Positions 37,149 to 46,197 of a stretch of 64,000 nt of DNA are shown here, piece by piece; position 1 is the stretch's first letter; each line of letters opens with the position of its first letter. The stretch is taken from the NCBI GenBank assembly GCA_016713125.1, contig JADJPT010000014.1, positions 1 to 64,000 on the forward strand. Reading direction: 5' to 3'. Source of the stretch: Betaproteobacteria bacterium (lineage in GTDB: Bacteria > Pseudomonadota > Gammaproteobacteria > Burkholderiales > SG8-39). Position numbers and translations under genes: made by a program. The notes below the pieces were generated by a model. It was not told the DNA's origin, searched no databases, and saw nothing but the letters and a program-made list of their open reading frames with translations.

Positions 37149-40097
37149 TCATTCGTCCAGGCTCTGGCGTTGCGCCAGATCGGCGAACAGACCCTTTTCC
37201 CTGATCAGTTCCGCATAAGTTCCGCACTGCACTACGCGACCTTCCTCCAGAACCACGATCTGGTCGGCCTGGGCGATGGTGCTCAGGCGATGGGCAATGA
37301 CGATGCGCGTGGCCTTCATGCGCAGCAGGCTATCCGACACCAGTGCCTGGCTCCTGTTATCCAGCGCGCTGGTCGCCTCGTCGAGGAACAGCACCCTCGG
37401 CCGACCGACCAGTGCACGCGCGATCAGGATGCGCTGGCGCTGCCCGCCGGACAGGGTGCTGGTGCCTTCGCCGATCGCCGTATGCATGCCCATGGGCATA
37501 GCCTGTATGTCTTCTTCAAGGCCCGCCAGGCGCGCCGCCTCCCAGGCGTCGTCTATGGTCCCGCCCGACACGCCGACGATGTTCGAGAAGATGTCGCCGG
37601 CCATCAGCGGACTGCCCTGCAGCACCACGCCGAACTGCCGGCGCAGGGCCCGCTGGTCAATATCCTGCAGATTCTTGTCGTCGTACAGGATGGCGCCGCT
37701 GCCCGGCGCGTCGAACCCCAGCAGCAGACGCAACAAGGTCGACTTGCCGGAACCGGAGGGTCCGACGATGGCCGTAAAGCTGCCGGCCGGAACGGAAAAG
37801 CTCACATCGTCCAGCACCTCGTCCCCGTCCGGGTAGGTGAAGCCGACCTGGCTGACCTCGATCGCCCCGGCAATGCGCCCAGGCGCAGTCTTGCCTTCCG
37901 CGGTCTCCGGCAGGGCCTGCAGCAAAGGCGCCGCCATCTTGAACAGCGGAGTGACGATCAGCAGTCCGACCGCCGTTTCGCAGATGCCCATTACTCCGAT
38001 CAACAATGCCGTGAATGCGGCGAAGAAGCCGACGAACTCGCCTGCGCTCATGCCGCTGCCGCCCGGTCGCGCCAGCAGCGCCGCCATGGTCACGAACACG
38101 ACCAGCATGGCCAACTGGTGATAACCGGCGAAGAACACCTGCTGCTGAGCCTGCAACTTGAGGATCAGGAAGCGCACCGCGCGAAAGCGGGCGAACTCCT
38201 CCGCCCACAGCCCGAAGGCGCGTGCCTCCGAGGCCGTGGTGCGCAGCTTTGCCACCCCCTGCACCAGCTGGAATACCAGCGCCATCACGCGTCGCTGCGA
38301 GGGGATCAGCGCATCCAGGCGCTTCAGCGTCACTTTGAAGGCCACATACAGCGCCACGGCCGCACCGACCACCAGCGCGAGCACCAACAGCGCCAGCGGC
38401 GCGCTGAAACGGAACAGCACGACCAGATTCAACAGGGCGAAGCTGCCGCCCAACAGCCCGGTCAGGGTGCCCACGGATAGCATGCGGTTGACCACGTTAA
38501 CGGCGTTGACGCGCATCGCCAGATCGCCGACCGCATAATCGCGGAAGAAATCGATGGGCAGGGCGAGCACCCGATCCCAGACCGCAGCCTGAATGCTCTG
38601 CTCCATGCCGTCCTGCACGCGCAGCAGGAACAGGCCGCGCGCCAGCGAAAACAACGAATGCACCAGCGCGGCCGCCAGCAGCACCAACCCCAGTTGCATC
38701 AGCACCGAAGTCTGCGCCGACGGAATCACCTGATCGACCAGTTCGGCCGTGACGATGGGCACCAGCAGGCCCAATAGCGCAATCAGGGCGGCGAACGCGA
38801 CGATCGGTCCGAGCTCGCGCCCCTGGCCGCGCAGACCGTGGCGCACCAGGTCAAGCACGCCTATGGGCTGGTGCGGAAAAGGCCGGTAGAACGTGTAGGC
38901 GTAGGGCTTCAAGCCGGCCGCCAGTGCCGCATCCACGCGCGATTCGGCCCCGGTCACCGGATCGTGCGCCACGTAGCGCCCGCCGCGCTCGGGCAGCAGC
39001 GCAAGAGGCCCGTCATCCTCCGCGCGAAACGCCAGCAAGGGACCGGCATCACGCTTCCACCACTCGCCGGAGAGCGTCACCGCGCGGCTGCGCACACCCG
39101 AGGCATCGGCCAGGGCGCTGACGTAGGCCGCCGGCTCGGCAGGTGCCTCGCCCAGTTCCCGGAACTCGATGCCGGCCCGCTCACCGACGCGGCGCGCGGC
39201 CGCGTGGATGGCACCGGTTCCGGGCAATTCGCGCTCGGGCGCCGTGGCATCCGGATCCAGCAGCTTCTGCATCTGCAGCAGGCCCGCATCCAGACCACGT
39301 TCTATGCCGTGCACCCGGGCTCGCAGCCGTGCGGATCCGGCCTGCTCGTCGGCGTCCAGGGCCGCGCTGCCGGCGCGCAGCATGAGCCGCAGCGAGACGC
39401 AATAGGCGGCGAATCCCGCCGCCAGGTTCTCGCAATCAGACAGCGCCTGCACCTCGATCTCGGCATCCTCCACGACACGGCACCAGCCGTGGCGCGACAC
39501 GAATGCCAACTCGCCCGACTCCAGAACCGCGGCCTCGCGCCCCTGGTACGCCAGCCTCCCGGCCTTCAGACGGATCGCAACCATGCCATAGTCGCAGGCG
39601 CAGGCCGCGCCCTGCGTCGCCAGGAGCGTTTCCTCGGGTTCCAGCGCGAGTGGATCCTGCCCCGGACCGGGCACGGCCGGCGCCTCGGCCGCCCATTCCC
39701 AAAGCGCGTCGGTCAGTTCGTCGCTCACATCTTCCGCATCCTCGTCCTGGTGCGCCTCGAGCCAGTCCTTGCGCGAGCAGGCAGACCAGAGCGCACCCGG
39801 CCCGGGCACGGCCAGAAAACGCTCCACGCCTGCGGGCGGTGTCACGCCCCCGGGCAGCGGCTGTTCCGGGCCCGCGCGCAGCAGGTGATGCAGGGCGCCG
39901 GGAGCGCCGAATTCTCCCGAAGCGACCGCGAACACGTCGATGAAGCCCTCCTCGGCTTCGATCACCTGGTCGGCATCGTCCAGCGCTATCGCGTTGCGCG
40001 TCAGCCGCTGGAGCTCCTGCGGCCCGGCACCGTCGACCTGCGCAGCCTCGCGCTTGCGCGAAGGGTTGCGCGCGATCTTCCTGCGCGGGCGGATCAT
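37149..40097 (-). CDS. NHLM-type ABC transporter without peptidase (ABC2 type)
   Basis: 982 residues. The N-terminal 400 residues are soluble and of unclear fold (as in the NHLM ABC2 family); membrane segments begin near residue 430 (PIVAFAALIALLGLLVPIVT). The ATPase has Walker A GPSGSGKST at about 779, signature TLSGGQRQRILIARAL, Walker B VLFLDEATSALD and the H-loop IVIAHRLST. The start overlaps the peptidase-ABC stop (ATGA), so the two are coupled and probably heterodimerise. There is no C39 peptidase domain. The NHLM family is known from peptide-natural-product export with nitrile-hydratase-type or Nif11-type leaders. Confidence 0.9.
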   Translation of the reverse strand: MIRPRRKIARNPSRKREAAQVDGAGPQELQRLTRNAIALDDADQVIEAEEGFIDVFAVASGEFGAPGALHHLLRAGPEQPLPGGVTPPAGVERFLAVPGPGALWSACSRKDWLEAHQDEDAEDVSDELTDALWEWAAEAPAVPGPGQDPLALEPEETLLATQGAACACDYGMVAIRLKAGRLAYQGREAAVLESGELAFVSRHGWCRVVEDAEIEVQALSDCENLAAGFAAYCVSLRLMLRAGSAALDADEQAGSARLRARVHGIERGLDAGLLQMQKLLDPDATAPERELPGTGAIHAAARRVGERAGIEFRELGEAPAEPAAYVSALADASGVRSRAVTLSGEWWKRDAGPLLAFRAEDDGPLALLPERGGRYVAHDPVTGAESRVDAALAAGLKPYAYTFYRPFPHQPIGVLDLVRHGLRGQGRELGPIVAFAALIALLGLLVPIVTAELVDQVIPSAQTSVLMQLGLVLLAAALVHSLFSLARGLFLLRVQDGMEQSIQAAVWDRVLALPIDFFRDYAVGDLAMRVNAVNVVNRMLSVGTLTGLLGGSFALLNLVVLFRFSAPLALLVLALVVGAAVALYVAFKVTLKRLDALIPSQRRVMALVFQLVQGVAKLRTTASEARAFGLWAEEFARFRAVRFLILKLQAQQQVFFAGYHQLAMLVVFVTMAALLARPGGSGMSAGEFVGFFAAFTALLIGVMGICETAVGLLIVTPLFKMAAPLLQALPETAEGKTAPGRIAGAIEVSQVGFTYPDGDEVLDDVSFSVPAGSFTAIVGPSGSGKSTLLRLLLGFDAPGSGAILYDDKNLQDIDQRALRRQFGVVLQGSPLMAGDIFSNIVGVSGGTIDDAWEAARLAGLEEDIQAMPMGMHTAIGEGTSTLSGGQRQRILIARALVGRPRVLFLDEATSALDNRSQALVSDSLLRMKATRIVIAHRLSTIAQADQIVVLEEGRVVQCGTYAELIREKGLFADLAQRQSLDE

Positions 40098-42318
40098 GCC
40101 TCCTCCAGCAGCTTGCGGTAATGGCCGCCTTTGATCGCCATCAAAGCATCGTGGCTGCCTTCCTCGACCAGGCTGCCTTCCTCGAGAACCAGGATGCGAT
40201 CGCAATCGCGCACCGTGCTCAGGCGGTGGGCAATCACGATGCAGGTGCAGCCTCGCCGCCGCAGGTTGCGCTCGAGCTCGGCCTCGCTGGTCGTGTCCAG
40301 CGCGCTGGTCGCTTCGTCGAGGACCAGCACGCGTGGCTTGCCGACCAGCGCGCGCGCGATCTCCAGGCGCTGGCGCTGCCCGCCGCTCATGTTGCGGCCG
40401 CCTTCGCTGACCGAACCGTCGTAGCCCTGCGGACGGCTCATGATGAAATCGTGGATCAGCGCATCCTTGGCCGCGGCAATCAGGTCGCTCTCGGGAACCG
40501 TCGGATCCCAGAGCGTGAGATTTTCCCTGAACGTGCCCTGGAACAGCATGATGTCCTGATCCACCAGCGCCAGCGAGCCGGCCAGCCTCAGTCGGCTGTA
40601 GGCTTCGCGCGGCCGCTCGTCGAACAGGATCTCGCCAGAAAGCGGTGCATACAGGCCGGCCACCAGTTTTGCCACGGTCGACTTGCCGCAACCCGAGCGG
40701 CCGACCAGCGCAATGCGCTCGCCCGGGGTCGCCACGACGGAGAACTCGCGCAGCAGCGGCTCGTCATTGGGGTTGTAGCCAAGTTCACGCCGCGCAACTC
40801 GATCTTCCCCGACAGCTTGGTCGGCTTTCCATCCACATCGTCCGCGACATGCAGCGGCACACCGCTGGCCAGCGGATCGCGATCGTAGTTCAGCACGTCG
40901 TCGATGCGCTGCATGTCGCCGCGCAGGTGCTGTACTCGATCCATCAGGCCGACCAGGCCGACCGCCGGCGCCACGAACCCGTAGACCAGCCCCTGGAAGG
41001 CCACCAGCATGCCTATGGTCATGTGACCGTCGATCACTCGCAGCCCGCCCACACACAGGATCAGCGCCTCGTTGGCGAGCAACAGGAATGCCGGCACCTG
41101 CCGGAAGTACAGCCCCAGGGTCTCCATGCGCTGATGCGCTTCGACGTACTGCGCGAGAAAGCCGGCGAACTTGGCGAAGAACCCCGACTCCGAGGCGGTG
41201 GCGCGCAGGGTCTCGATCACCGACAGCCCGCTGGCCGCCGTGCCCTGCAGCTTGCCCTGCGCGATCGACAGCGCGAGGCTGGTTTCCTGGGTGCGCTGCG
41301 TGACCAGCTGAAACACGGCAACGTTGGCGATCACCACCGCCAGGCTGAGGAACGAAAGCAGCACGTCGTAGCTCAACATGACGGCAAAGAAGAACAACGC
41401 CAGCATGCCGTTGACTACCGCGCGGGCCAGATCGCCGGTGATCACGCCGGCCACGTTGTCGTTGAGCATCAGGCGCCAACCGATCTCGCCCGGTGCGCGT
41501 TGCGTGAAGAATGCATGCGGCAACTGCAGCAGGTGCCAGAAGAATCGGCTGGCCATGGCCAGCACGAGCTTGGTCTGCAGCCGCAACAGATACCAGCTCT
41601 GCAGCCATTTCAGCAGCACCTGCAGGGCTGCGGCCAGCGCCAGGCCGGCCAGCAGCGGCACCACCCAGGAATTCTGGCCGTCCACCAGGACGCGGTCGAT
41701 GAACACCGAGGTCAGCACCGGGATCACCAGTCCCGGCACCACCATGAACAGGCCGGCCAGCATCAGGAAAGCGATCGCGGGTCGGTCGCCGCTCAGTCGC
41801 TTGAAGGCATTGCGGTAGATGTTCTCCGACTCCCCGCCCGGCTGGAAATCCGGTCCCGGTTCCATCGCCAGCACCACGCCGGTGAACGACTGCTCGAATT
41901 CGGCATTGGAGACCTGGCGACGCCCCCAGGCCGGATCGTTGATGTAGACCCGGTCGCCGTCGAAGCCTTCCAGCACCACGAAGTGGTTGAAGTTCCAGAA
42001 TACGATGCACGGCAGCTTGAACTCGCGCAGGTCGGCCGGCTCCTTCTTGTACCCCTTGGCGAGCATGCCGTAGCCGCGCGCGGCCTTGAGCACGTTGCTG
42101 GCCTTGCTGCCGTCGCGCGTCACGCCGCAGCGCTGGCGCAGTTCCTCCAGCGACACGCGACGTCCGTAATGTCGCAGCACGATGGAAAGCGCGGCAGCGC
42201 CGCACTCCAGCGCCTCCAGTTGCAGAACGACGGGCGTGCGCACCGGCCGCCTTCCGCCCGCCTTGCCGCGCAGCCGCGACCAAAACGCGCGCAGACGAGC
42301 TGCAAATGCGCTCAGCAT
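40094..42318 (-). CDS. NHLM-type peptidase ABC exporter (ABC1 type), frame broken once
   Basis: Cleaves double-glycine leaders and exports the cargo. The N-terminal C39 peptidase has Cys39 (QLEALECGAAALS), His112 (FNHFVVLEGFD) and Asp128 (VYINDPAWG), all intact. The transmembrane domain follows (residues about 165-460), then the ATPase with GRSGCGKST, NMSGGQRQRLEIARALVG and VLVLDEATSALD. The frame breaks near 40780: IELRGVN in one frame, GYNPNDEPLLREFS in the next. One added base (VNFGYNPND) restores 741 residues. It follows the HlyD adaptor by 7 bases. Confidence 0.91.
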
Positions 42319-42325
42319 GCGCGCC

Positions 42326-43603
42326 TCACGACAGCCCGAACCAGCGCCGCAGCGCGGGCAACAGAAGGGCCAGGGGACGGCGTTCGGCGACGGTGATCTC
42401 GGCCCTGCACAGGGATCCGCTGCGCACCGCCGGTGGACGCTGCGTCGACGCGGACCAGACGAACCCGCCGTCCGGCCGGCGGTCGAAGCTGGCGCGCGCG
42501 AAGATCGCCGCGCGCTGCCCGGAAAGTTCCTTCAGAAGATTGTCGTTCTGCACCAGCAGGCGCATGCCCGACAGGCTGGCGGGGTACTCCGAGACCTGTT
42601 CGACGCGGGCACGCATGAAGCCGTGTTCCTGGCGCTTCACGTGATCCGGAACGATCTCGACCGCCATCCCCGAGACCAGCAACTTGCCCTCGCCGCTGGA
42701 AATGTAGATCGCGGCCTCCAGCGACGCAGCGCTGGCACCCGCCTCGGAACTGCGTTCGATCTGCAGCAGGGTGCCGCCATAGGCCACGTTGGAGCCGTTC
42801 TGCGCCTTCACCTCGATCACGCGGCCGGCGTACGGGCTCACCACCGGCGCGGTCTGGCGCTCGATGTCGCGCAGCGCCTCGAGGCTGCGCCGCGTCTCGT
42901 TGACCTGGAACTGCAGCGAAACCTGTTCGCGATTGCGCTGTCGGGCTTCTTCCGCGTTCTGCAGATGGAGCTGCTTGGCGCGATCGCGCAAGCGCTCGCG
43001 CTCGAGCACCGCACCCGACAAGGCTTCCTCCGTGTCGAGCAGCGCCTGCCGCGTGATCAGTCCTTGCGAGAGCAGGCCACGCTCGGACCCCAGCCGACGC
43101 TCGAAGGCCGCCGCGCGCTCGCCGGCCAGTCTGGCCTGCGCCTCGAGTCCGGCACGCTCGGCCGCGAGTGCGCCCTGGCCCTGCTCCCCTGACAGGCGAG
43201 CCAGGCGTCCCGCCTCGGCCAGGCGCCGTTCCAGCTCCGTAAGGCGTTCCGCCGCCTGCTCGATCTGCTGATAGAGCTCCGGTCGCAGTACGCGCGCCAC
43301 TTCCTGGCCCACGCTTACGCGGTCGCCCACCTTCAACCCCAGGCTGGCGACCTGCCCGGCCGCTCCGGCCGCGATCTCCGCGACGCCGCCGGGACTGGTG
43401 ATCACGCAGCGGCCCGCCACCTTCTGCGCCACGCGACCCTGCAGACCCCAGTACAGGGTCGCCGCGGCCACGACCACGCATCCCGCCCACACCAACGGCC
43501 ATTGTGGACGGTTCAGGCCCAGCAGCGCATCCAGGCGATCCGGCGAGGACAGCCGTTCGAGGGCGACCTTGCGGAACAACCCCTCGTTGGGCGGGAGACT
43601 CAT
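42326..43603 (-). CDS. HlyD-type secretion adaptor, NHLM family, second copy
   Basis: 425-residue periplasmic adaptor linking the ABC exporter to the outer membrane channel. One membrane segment (WPLVWAGCVVVAAATLYWGL), lipoyl halves with GGVAEIAAGAAGQVASLGLK and SPYAGRVIEVKAQNGSNVAY, and a coiled coil between them (residues about 115-245). The start overlaps the TolC-type stop (ATGA). It is similar in blocks to the adaptor at 34892-36184. Confidence 0.9.
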   Translation of the reverse strand: MSLPPNEGLFRKVALERLSSPDRLDALLGLNRPQWPLVWAGCVVVAAATLYWGLQGRVAQKVAGRCVITSPGGVAEIAAGAAGQVASLGLKVGDRVSVGQEVARVLRPELYQQIEQAAERLTELERRLAEAGRLARLSGEQGQGALAAERAGLEAQARLAGERAAAFERRLGSERGLLSQGLITRQALLDTEEALSGAVLERERLRDRAKQLHLQNAEEARQRNREQVSLQFQVNETRRSLEALRDIERQTAPVVSPYAGRVIEVKAQNGSNVAYGGTLLQIERSSEAGASAASLEAAIYISSGEGKLLVSGMAVEIVPDHVKRQEHGFMRARVEQVSEYPASLSGMRLLVQNDNLLKELSGQRAAIFARASFDRRPDGGFVWSASTQRPPAVRSGSLCRAEITVAERRPLALLLPALRRWFGLS

Positions 43604-45261
43604 CGCGGCAAGCCCTGCAGGCGCTGCAAGTCCACGTCGTAACCCCCGGGCGCCGGCAGCACCAGCAGGCCGCTGTCGAACAGCACCTGCGCAATCAGGG
43701 AGGCATACTCCTGGCGCAACTGCAGCAGCGAGAGCTGCGCTCCATCCAGCCGGTCGCGCACGTTCAGAACGTCGATCAGCGTGGCCAGGCCCAGTCTGCG
43801 CTTGGTCAGTTCGTTGCGCACCGAGATCTCGTAGCGCTCGGCAGCCGCCACCGTCTCCCGGTAGCGCGCCGCCGTGCGGCGTATCGACGAGGCCGTGGCC
43901 GACAGCGCCGGCCCGATCGAACGCTCGAGCTCGCGCACGCGTATGGTGGCCTGGTCGTGCGCGGCGGTACGCGCCAGCAGTTGCCCGCGCGCGACGTTGT
44001 TCTCGATGGGCAGGCGGAACTCCAGCGCCACGTTGAGCGAAGGTTCGGGCCGACCGTTGTTCAGCGCCGGCGCCACCGCCAGCGAGGAACTTCCCTCGGC
44101 CAGGCCGTTGGTCGTGACCCCGGTGATCAGGTCGATCTGCGGACGCAGGTTGTTGTGGGCAGCCACCAGCAATGCCTGTGCGGAGCGTTCGCGCAGGCGC
44201 GCCGAACGCAGGTCGGCCCGCCGCTCCAAAACACCGTCCAGCTGTCCTTCGGCCGCGGCCGCGGCGTCTATCATCGCCGCATCGATCGCCGGCAGCGGAT
44301 CGGCCGCCACGGCGGCGGCGAACACGTCGCGGGCGTCCGCGTTCAGCAGCCGTCCCAGCGTGGTCCAGGCCTGCTGCAGCAACTGCTCCTCCGCCACGCG
44401 TGCGGCGCGCTTCTCCGATTCGCTGGCCAGCGCGAGGTTGAGTTCGGCCGATGGCACCTGGTCGGCGGCGATCAGTTTGCGCAGTTCCGCAACCAGTTCC
44501 CCGGCGCCCTGCTCGCTGAGCTTGAGAATCTCCAGCCGCTGCACACGCGCGGCAATCTCCCAGTACGACTGGGCAACGGCCAGGACCACGTTGGCGCTGG
44601 CCTGCACGAGATCCTCGCGGGTCGCCTGGAACTCGAACTCGCTGGCACGCAGGGTCGCCGACTGCTGCACGCCGCCGAAATTGCGCGCCAGCGGGATGCG
44701 CAGCCCGAAGCGCAGGCTGCCGGCGGTGGTTCGCGGATTGTTCTGCAGGGCGTTGAGGTTGCTGGTCAGCGCGCTCACGCTCAGGCCCAGCTCGACTCGC
44801 ACACCCGATTCGAGCGTGCGCTCCACTCCGGCACGGTATGCCGTATTGCGGTTCACCTCGGTACGCAGTCCCGGATCCGGCGTCGTCGCCAGCCCGGCGC
44901 GCTCACTGCTGTTGAGCGGCCGCTGCGTCAACTCCCGCTCGGAGCGCAACACGAGATCCGTGTCGTAGGCGCCGCGCGCTTCGAGCACTCCGCCCTGTCC
45001 GGCTCGCAGTTGCTGGGCCTGAATCTGTATGTCGGCGTTCTGCGCCAGCGCCCTGCGCACCGCCTCGGACAAGGCCACTCGGCCACCAAGCAGAGCCCTG
45101 GCCGCAGGGGCACCGCGATCGAGCGGCGGAGGCAAAGCGTCGCCATAGCCTCGGTCGGGCTCCTGGGCGCCGGACCGCGCGGCGCCGGTCAGGGTCAGGG
45201 CCAGCAGCAGGAATGTGCCCGCGAGTCTCACGGCCTGAAGCTTCCCCGGGTCACGCGGCAC
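43600..45261 (-). CDS. TolC-type outer membrane channel of the export cassette
   Basis: 553 residues with an N-terminal signal (RLAGTFLLLALTLTGAARSG) and two OEP repeats. Long helices include VNRNTAYRAGVERTLESGVR, LVQASANVVLAVAQSYWEIA and LNVRDRLDGAQLSLLQLRQE. It provides the outer membrane exit, making this a complete tripartite exporter, not only an inner membrane NHLM transporter. GTG start at 45261; an alternative GTG is at 45231. Confidence 0.9.
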   Translation of the reverse strand: MPRDPGKLQAVRLAGTFLLLALTLTGAARSGAQEPDRGYGDALPPPLDRGAPAARALLGGRVALSEAVRRALAQNADIQIQAQQLRAGQGGVLEARGAYDTDLVLRSERELTQRPLNSSERAGLATTPDPGLRTEVNRNTAYRAGVERTLESGVRVELGLSVSALTSNLNALQNNPRTTAGSLRFGLRIPLARNFGGVQQSATLRASEFEFQATREDLVQASANVVLAVAQSYWEIAARVQRLEILKLSEQGAGELVAELRKLIAADQVPSAELNLALASESEKRAARVAEEQLLQQAWTTLGRLLNADARDVFAAAVAADPLPAIDAAMIDAAAAAEGQLDGVLERRADLRSARLRERSAQALLVAAHNNLRPQIDLITGVTTNGLAEGSSSLAVAPALNNGRPEPSLNVALEFRLPIENNVARGQLLARTAAHDQATIRVRELERSIGPALSATASSIRRTAARYRETVAAAERYEISVRNELTKRRLGLATLIDVLNVRDRLDGAQLSLLQLRQEYASLIAQVLFDSGLLVLPAPGGYDVDLQRLQGLPR

Positions 45262-45273
45262 GGCCTGCGACCC

Positions 45274-45822
45274 CTACTGGGCCAGCGTTTTCAGCAGTCG
45301 TTCGAAGCGCAGGCCGGCGTTGTAGACGCCATCCAGCACCTCGTCATCCAACTCGTCTTCCAGGCCTTCGGTATCCGCCGACGCGGCGCCGGCGGCATCC
45401 TGGGGCTTGCCGTAGCCCAACGTCGTCATGGTGGAACTCATGCGATCGGCCAGGAATATCGCAAGCGCACGATAAAAGCGCGCCGCAAACCCATGGTTGC
45501 GTTTCAGCTGTTCGCGCAAGGCGCGCTGCGGCACGGCGAGCACCGTACAGGCCTCCTCGACGACCACCGAGGCGGTCGGCGGCCGCGAGGCGACAAGGGA
45601 GATCTCGCCGAGGATCTCGCCCACGCCGACCTTGGCCAGCTTGAAGCCGCTGGGCAGCACGACGGACAGGCTGCCGTCCGTCACGATGTACAGGAAATCG
45701 TTCTTCTCGCCGCTGCGAATCAGCACTACGCCGGGCGCATGCTTCTCGCGCTTGCCGGTCCGCGCGAGCCACTCCACATCTGCGTCGTCCAGCTGTCCGA
45801 GGATGTACAGGACCTTGCGCAT
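45274..45822 (-). CDS. Cyclic-nucleotide-binding-fold protein with altered phosphate cassette
   Basis: 182 residues. One cNMP-binding fold (residues about 8-120): HAPGVVLIRSGEKNDFLYIV, GSLSVVLPSG and VGEILGEISLVASRPPTASV. In the phosphate-binding cassette the Arg expected before T/S-A is Pro, so canonical cAMP or cGMP binding is doubtful. No DNA-binding helix-turn-helix follows; the tail is acidic and helical (EGLEDELDDEVLDGVYNAGL). It starts 9 bases after the small acidic gene and precedes the TolC-type gene by 12 bases. It is probably a regulator or structural part of the exporter. Confidence 0.82.
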   Translation of the reverse strand: MRKVLYILGQLDDADVEWLARTGKREKHAPGVVLIRSGEKNDFLYIVTDGSLSVVLPSGFKLAKVGVGEILGEISLVASRPPTASVVVEEACTVLAVPQRALREQLKRNHGFAARFYRALAIFLADRMSSTMTTLGYGKPQDAAGAASADTEGLEDELDDEVLDGVYNAGLRFERLLKTLAQ

Positions 45823-45831
45823 GGGCGAACC

Positions 45832-46098
45832 TCAGTCGTCGCCGTCTTCATCGTCGTCATCGTCGCCAACCTCATCGGCACGGACGATGCCTTCGAAACC
45901 CTCCAGATCATCGCAAAGTACGGCCTCGCCGCCGGACCAGACCATGGGCTGAACCGACTGCACGGCGCGGCCGTCTTCGACCGACTCGACCAGCGCGAAA
46001 CACATGACCGCGTCCATTGATTCGTCGCCGTCTTCGTAGGTGAAGGACGCGAACCAGCCGTCCGCGGGAAGGATCTGCAGGATTTTGTTGCTGCTCAT
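45832..46098 (-). CDS. Small acidic protein at the head of the export cassette
   Basis: 88 residues, MSSNKILQILPADGWFASFT at the start and an all-acidic end (GDDDDDEDGDD). No family recognised, no signal peptide, no Cys-rich motif. The compact middle (MDAVMCFALVESVEDGRAVQ, GGEAVLCDDLEGFEGIVRAD) suggests a small folded domain. It is the first gene of the minus-strand cassette, 99 bases after the DUF1501 stop. Its charge is opposite to the Lys-rich cargo, which makes a chaperone or neutralising partner conceivable; this is speculation. Confidence 0.72.
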   Translation of the reverse strand: MSSNKILQILPADGWFASFTYEDGDESMDAVMCFALVESVEDGRAVQSVQPMVWSGGEAVLCDDLEGFEGIVRADEVGDDDDDEDGDD

Positions 46099-46197
46099 GG
46101 CGGGCTCTCTGTGGTGCGTTCGGGAAACAGTGCCGCAGATTACTCGCAAGCCAGCCGCGCCTCAACCCGCATGGCCCGTACAACTGGGCTTGCGGAC

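Noticed and set aside
37149..42318. Reading the two ABC genes as a lantibiotic or microcin system
   Set aside because: No modification enzyme, immunity gene or Cys/Ser/Thr-rich core peptide is present; the only GG-leader gene encodes the Lys-rich repeat protein.
43504..46020. 838-codon plus-strand open frame across the TolC and cNMP genes
   Set aside because: Shadow of several real minus-strand genes; low-complexity Gln/Arg/His composition and it crosses gene boundaries.
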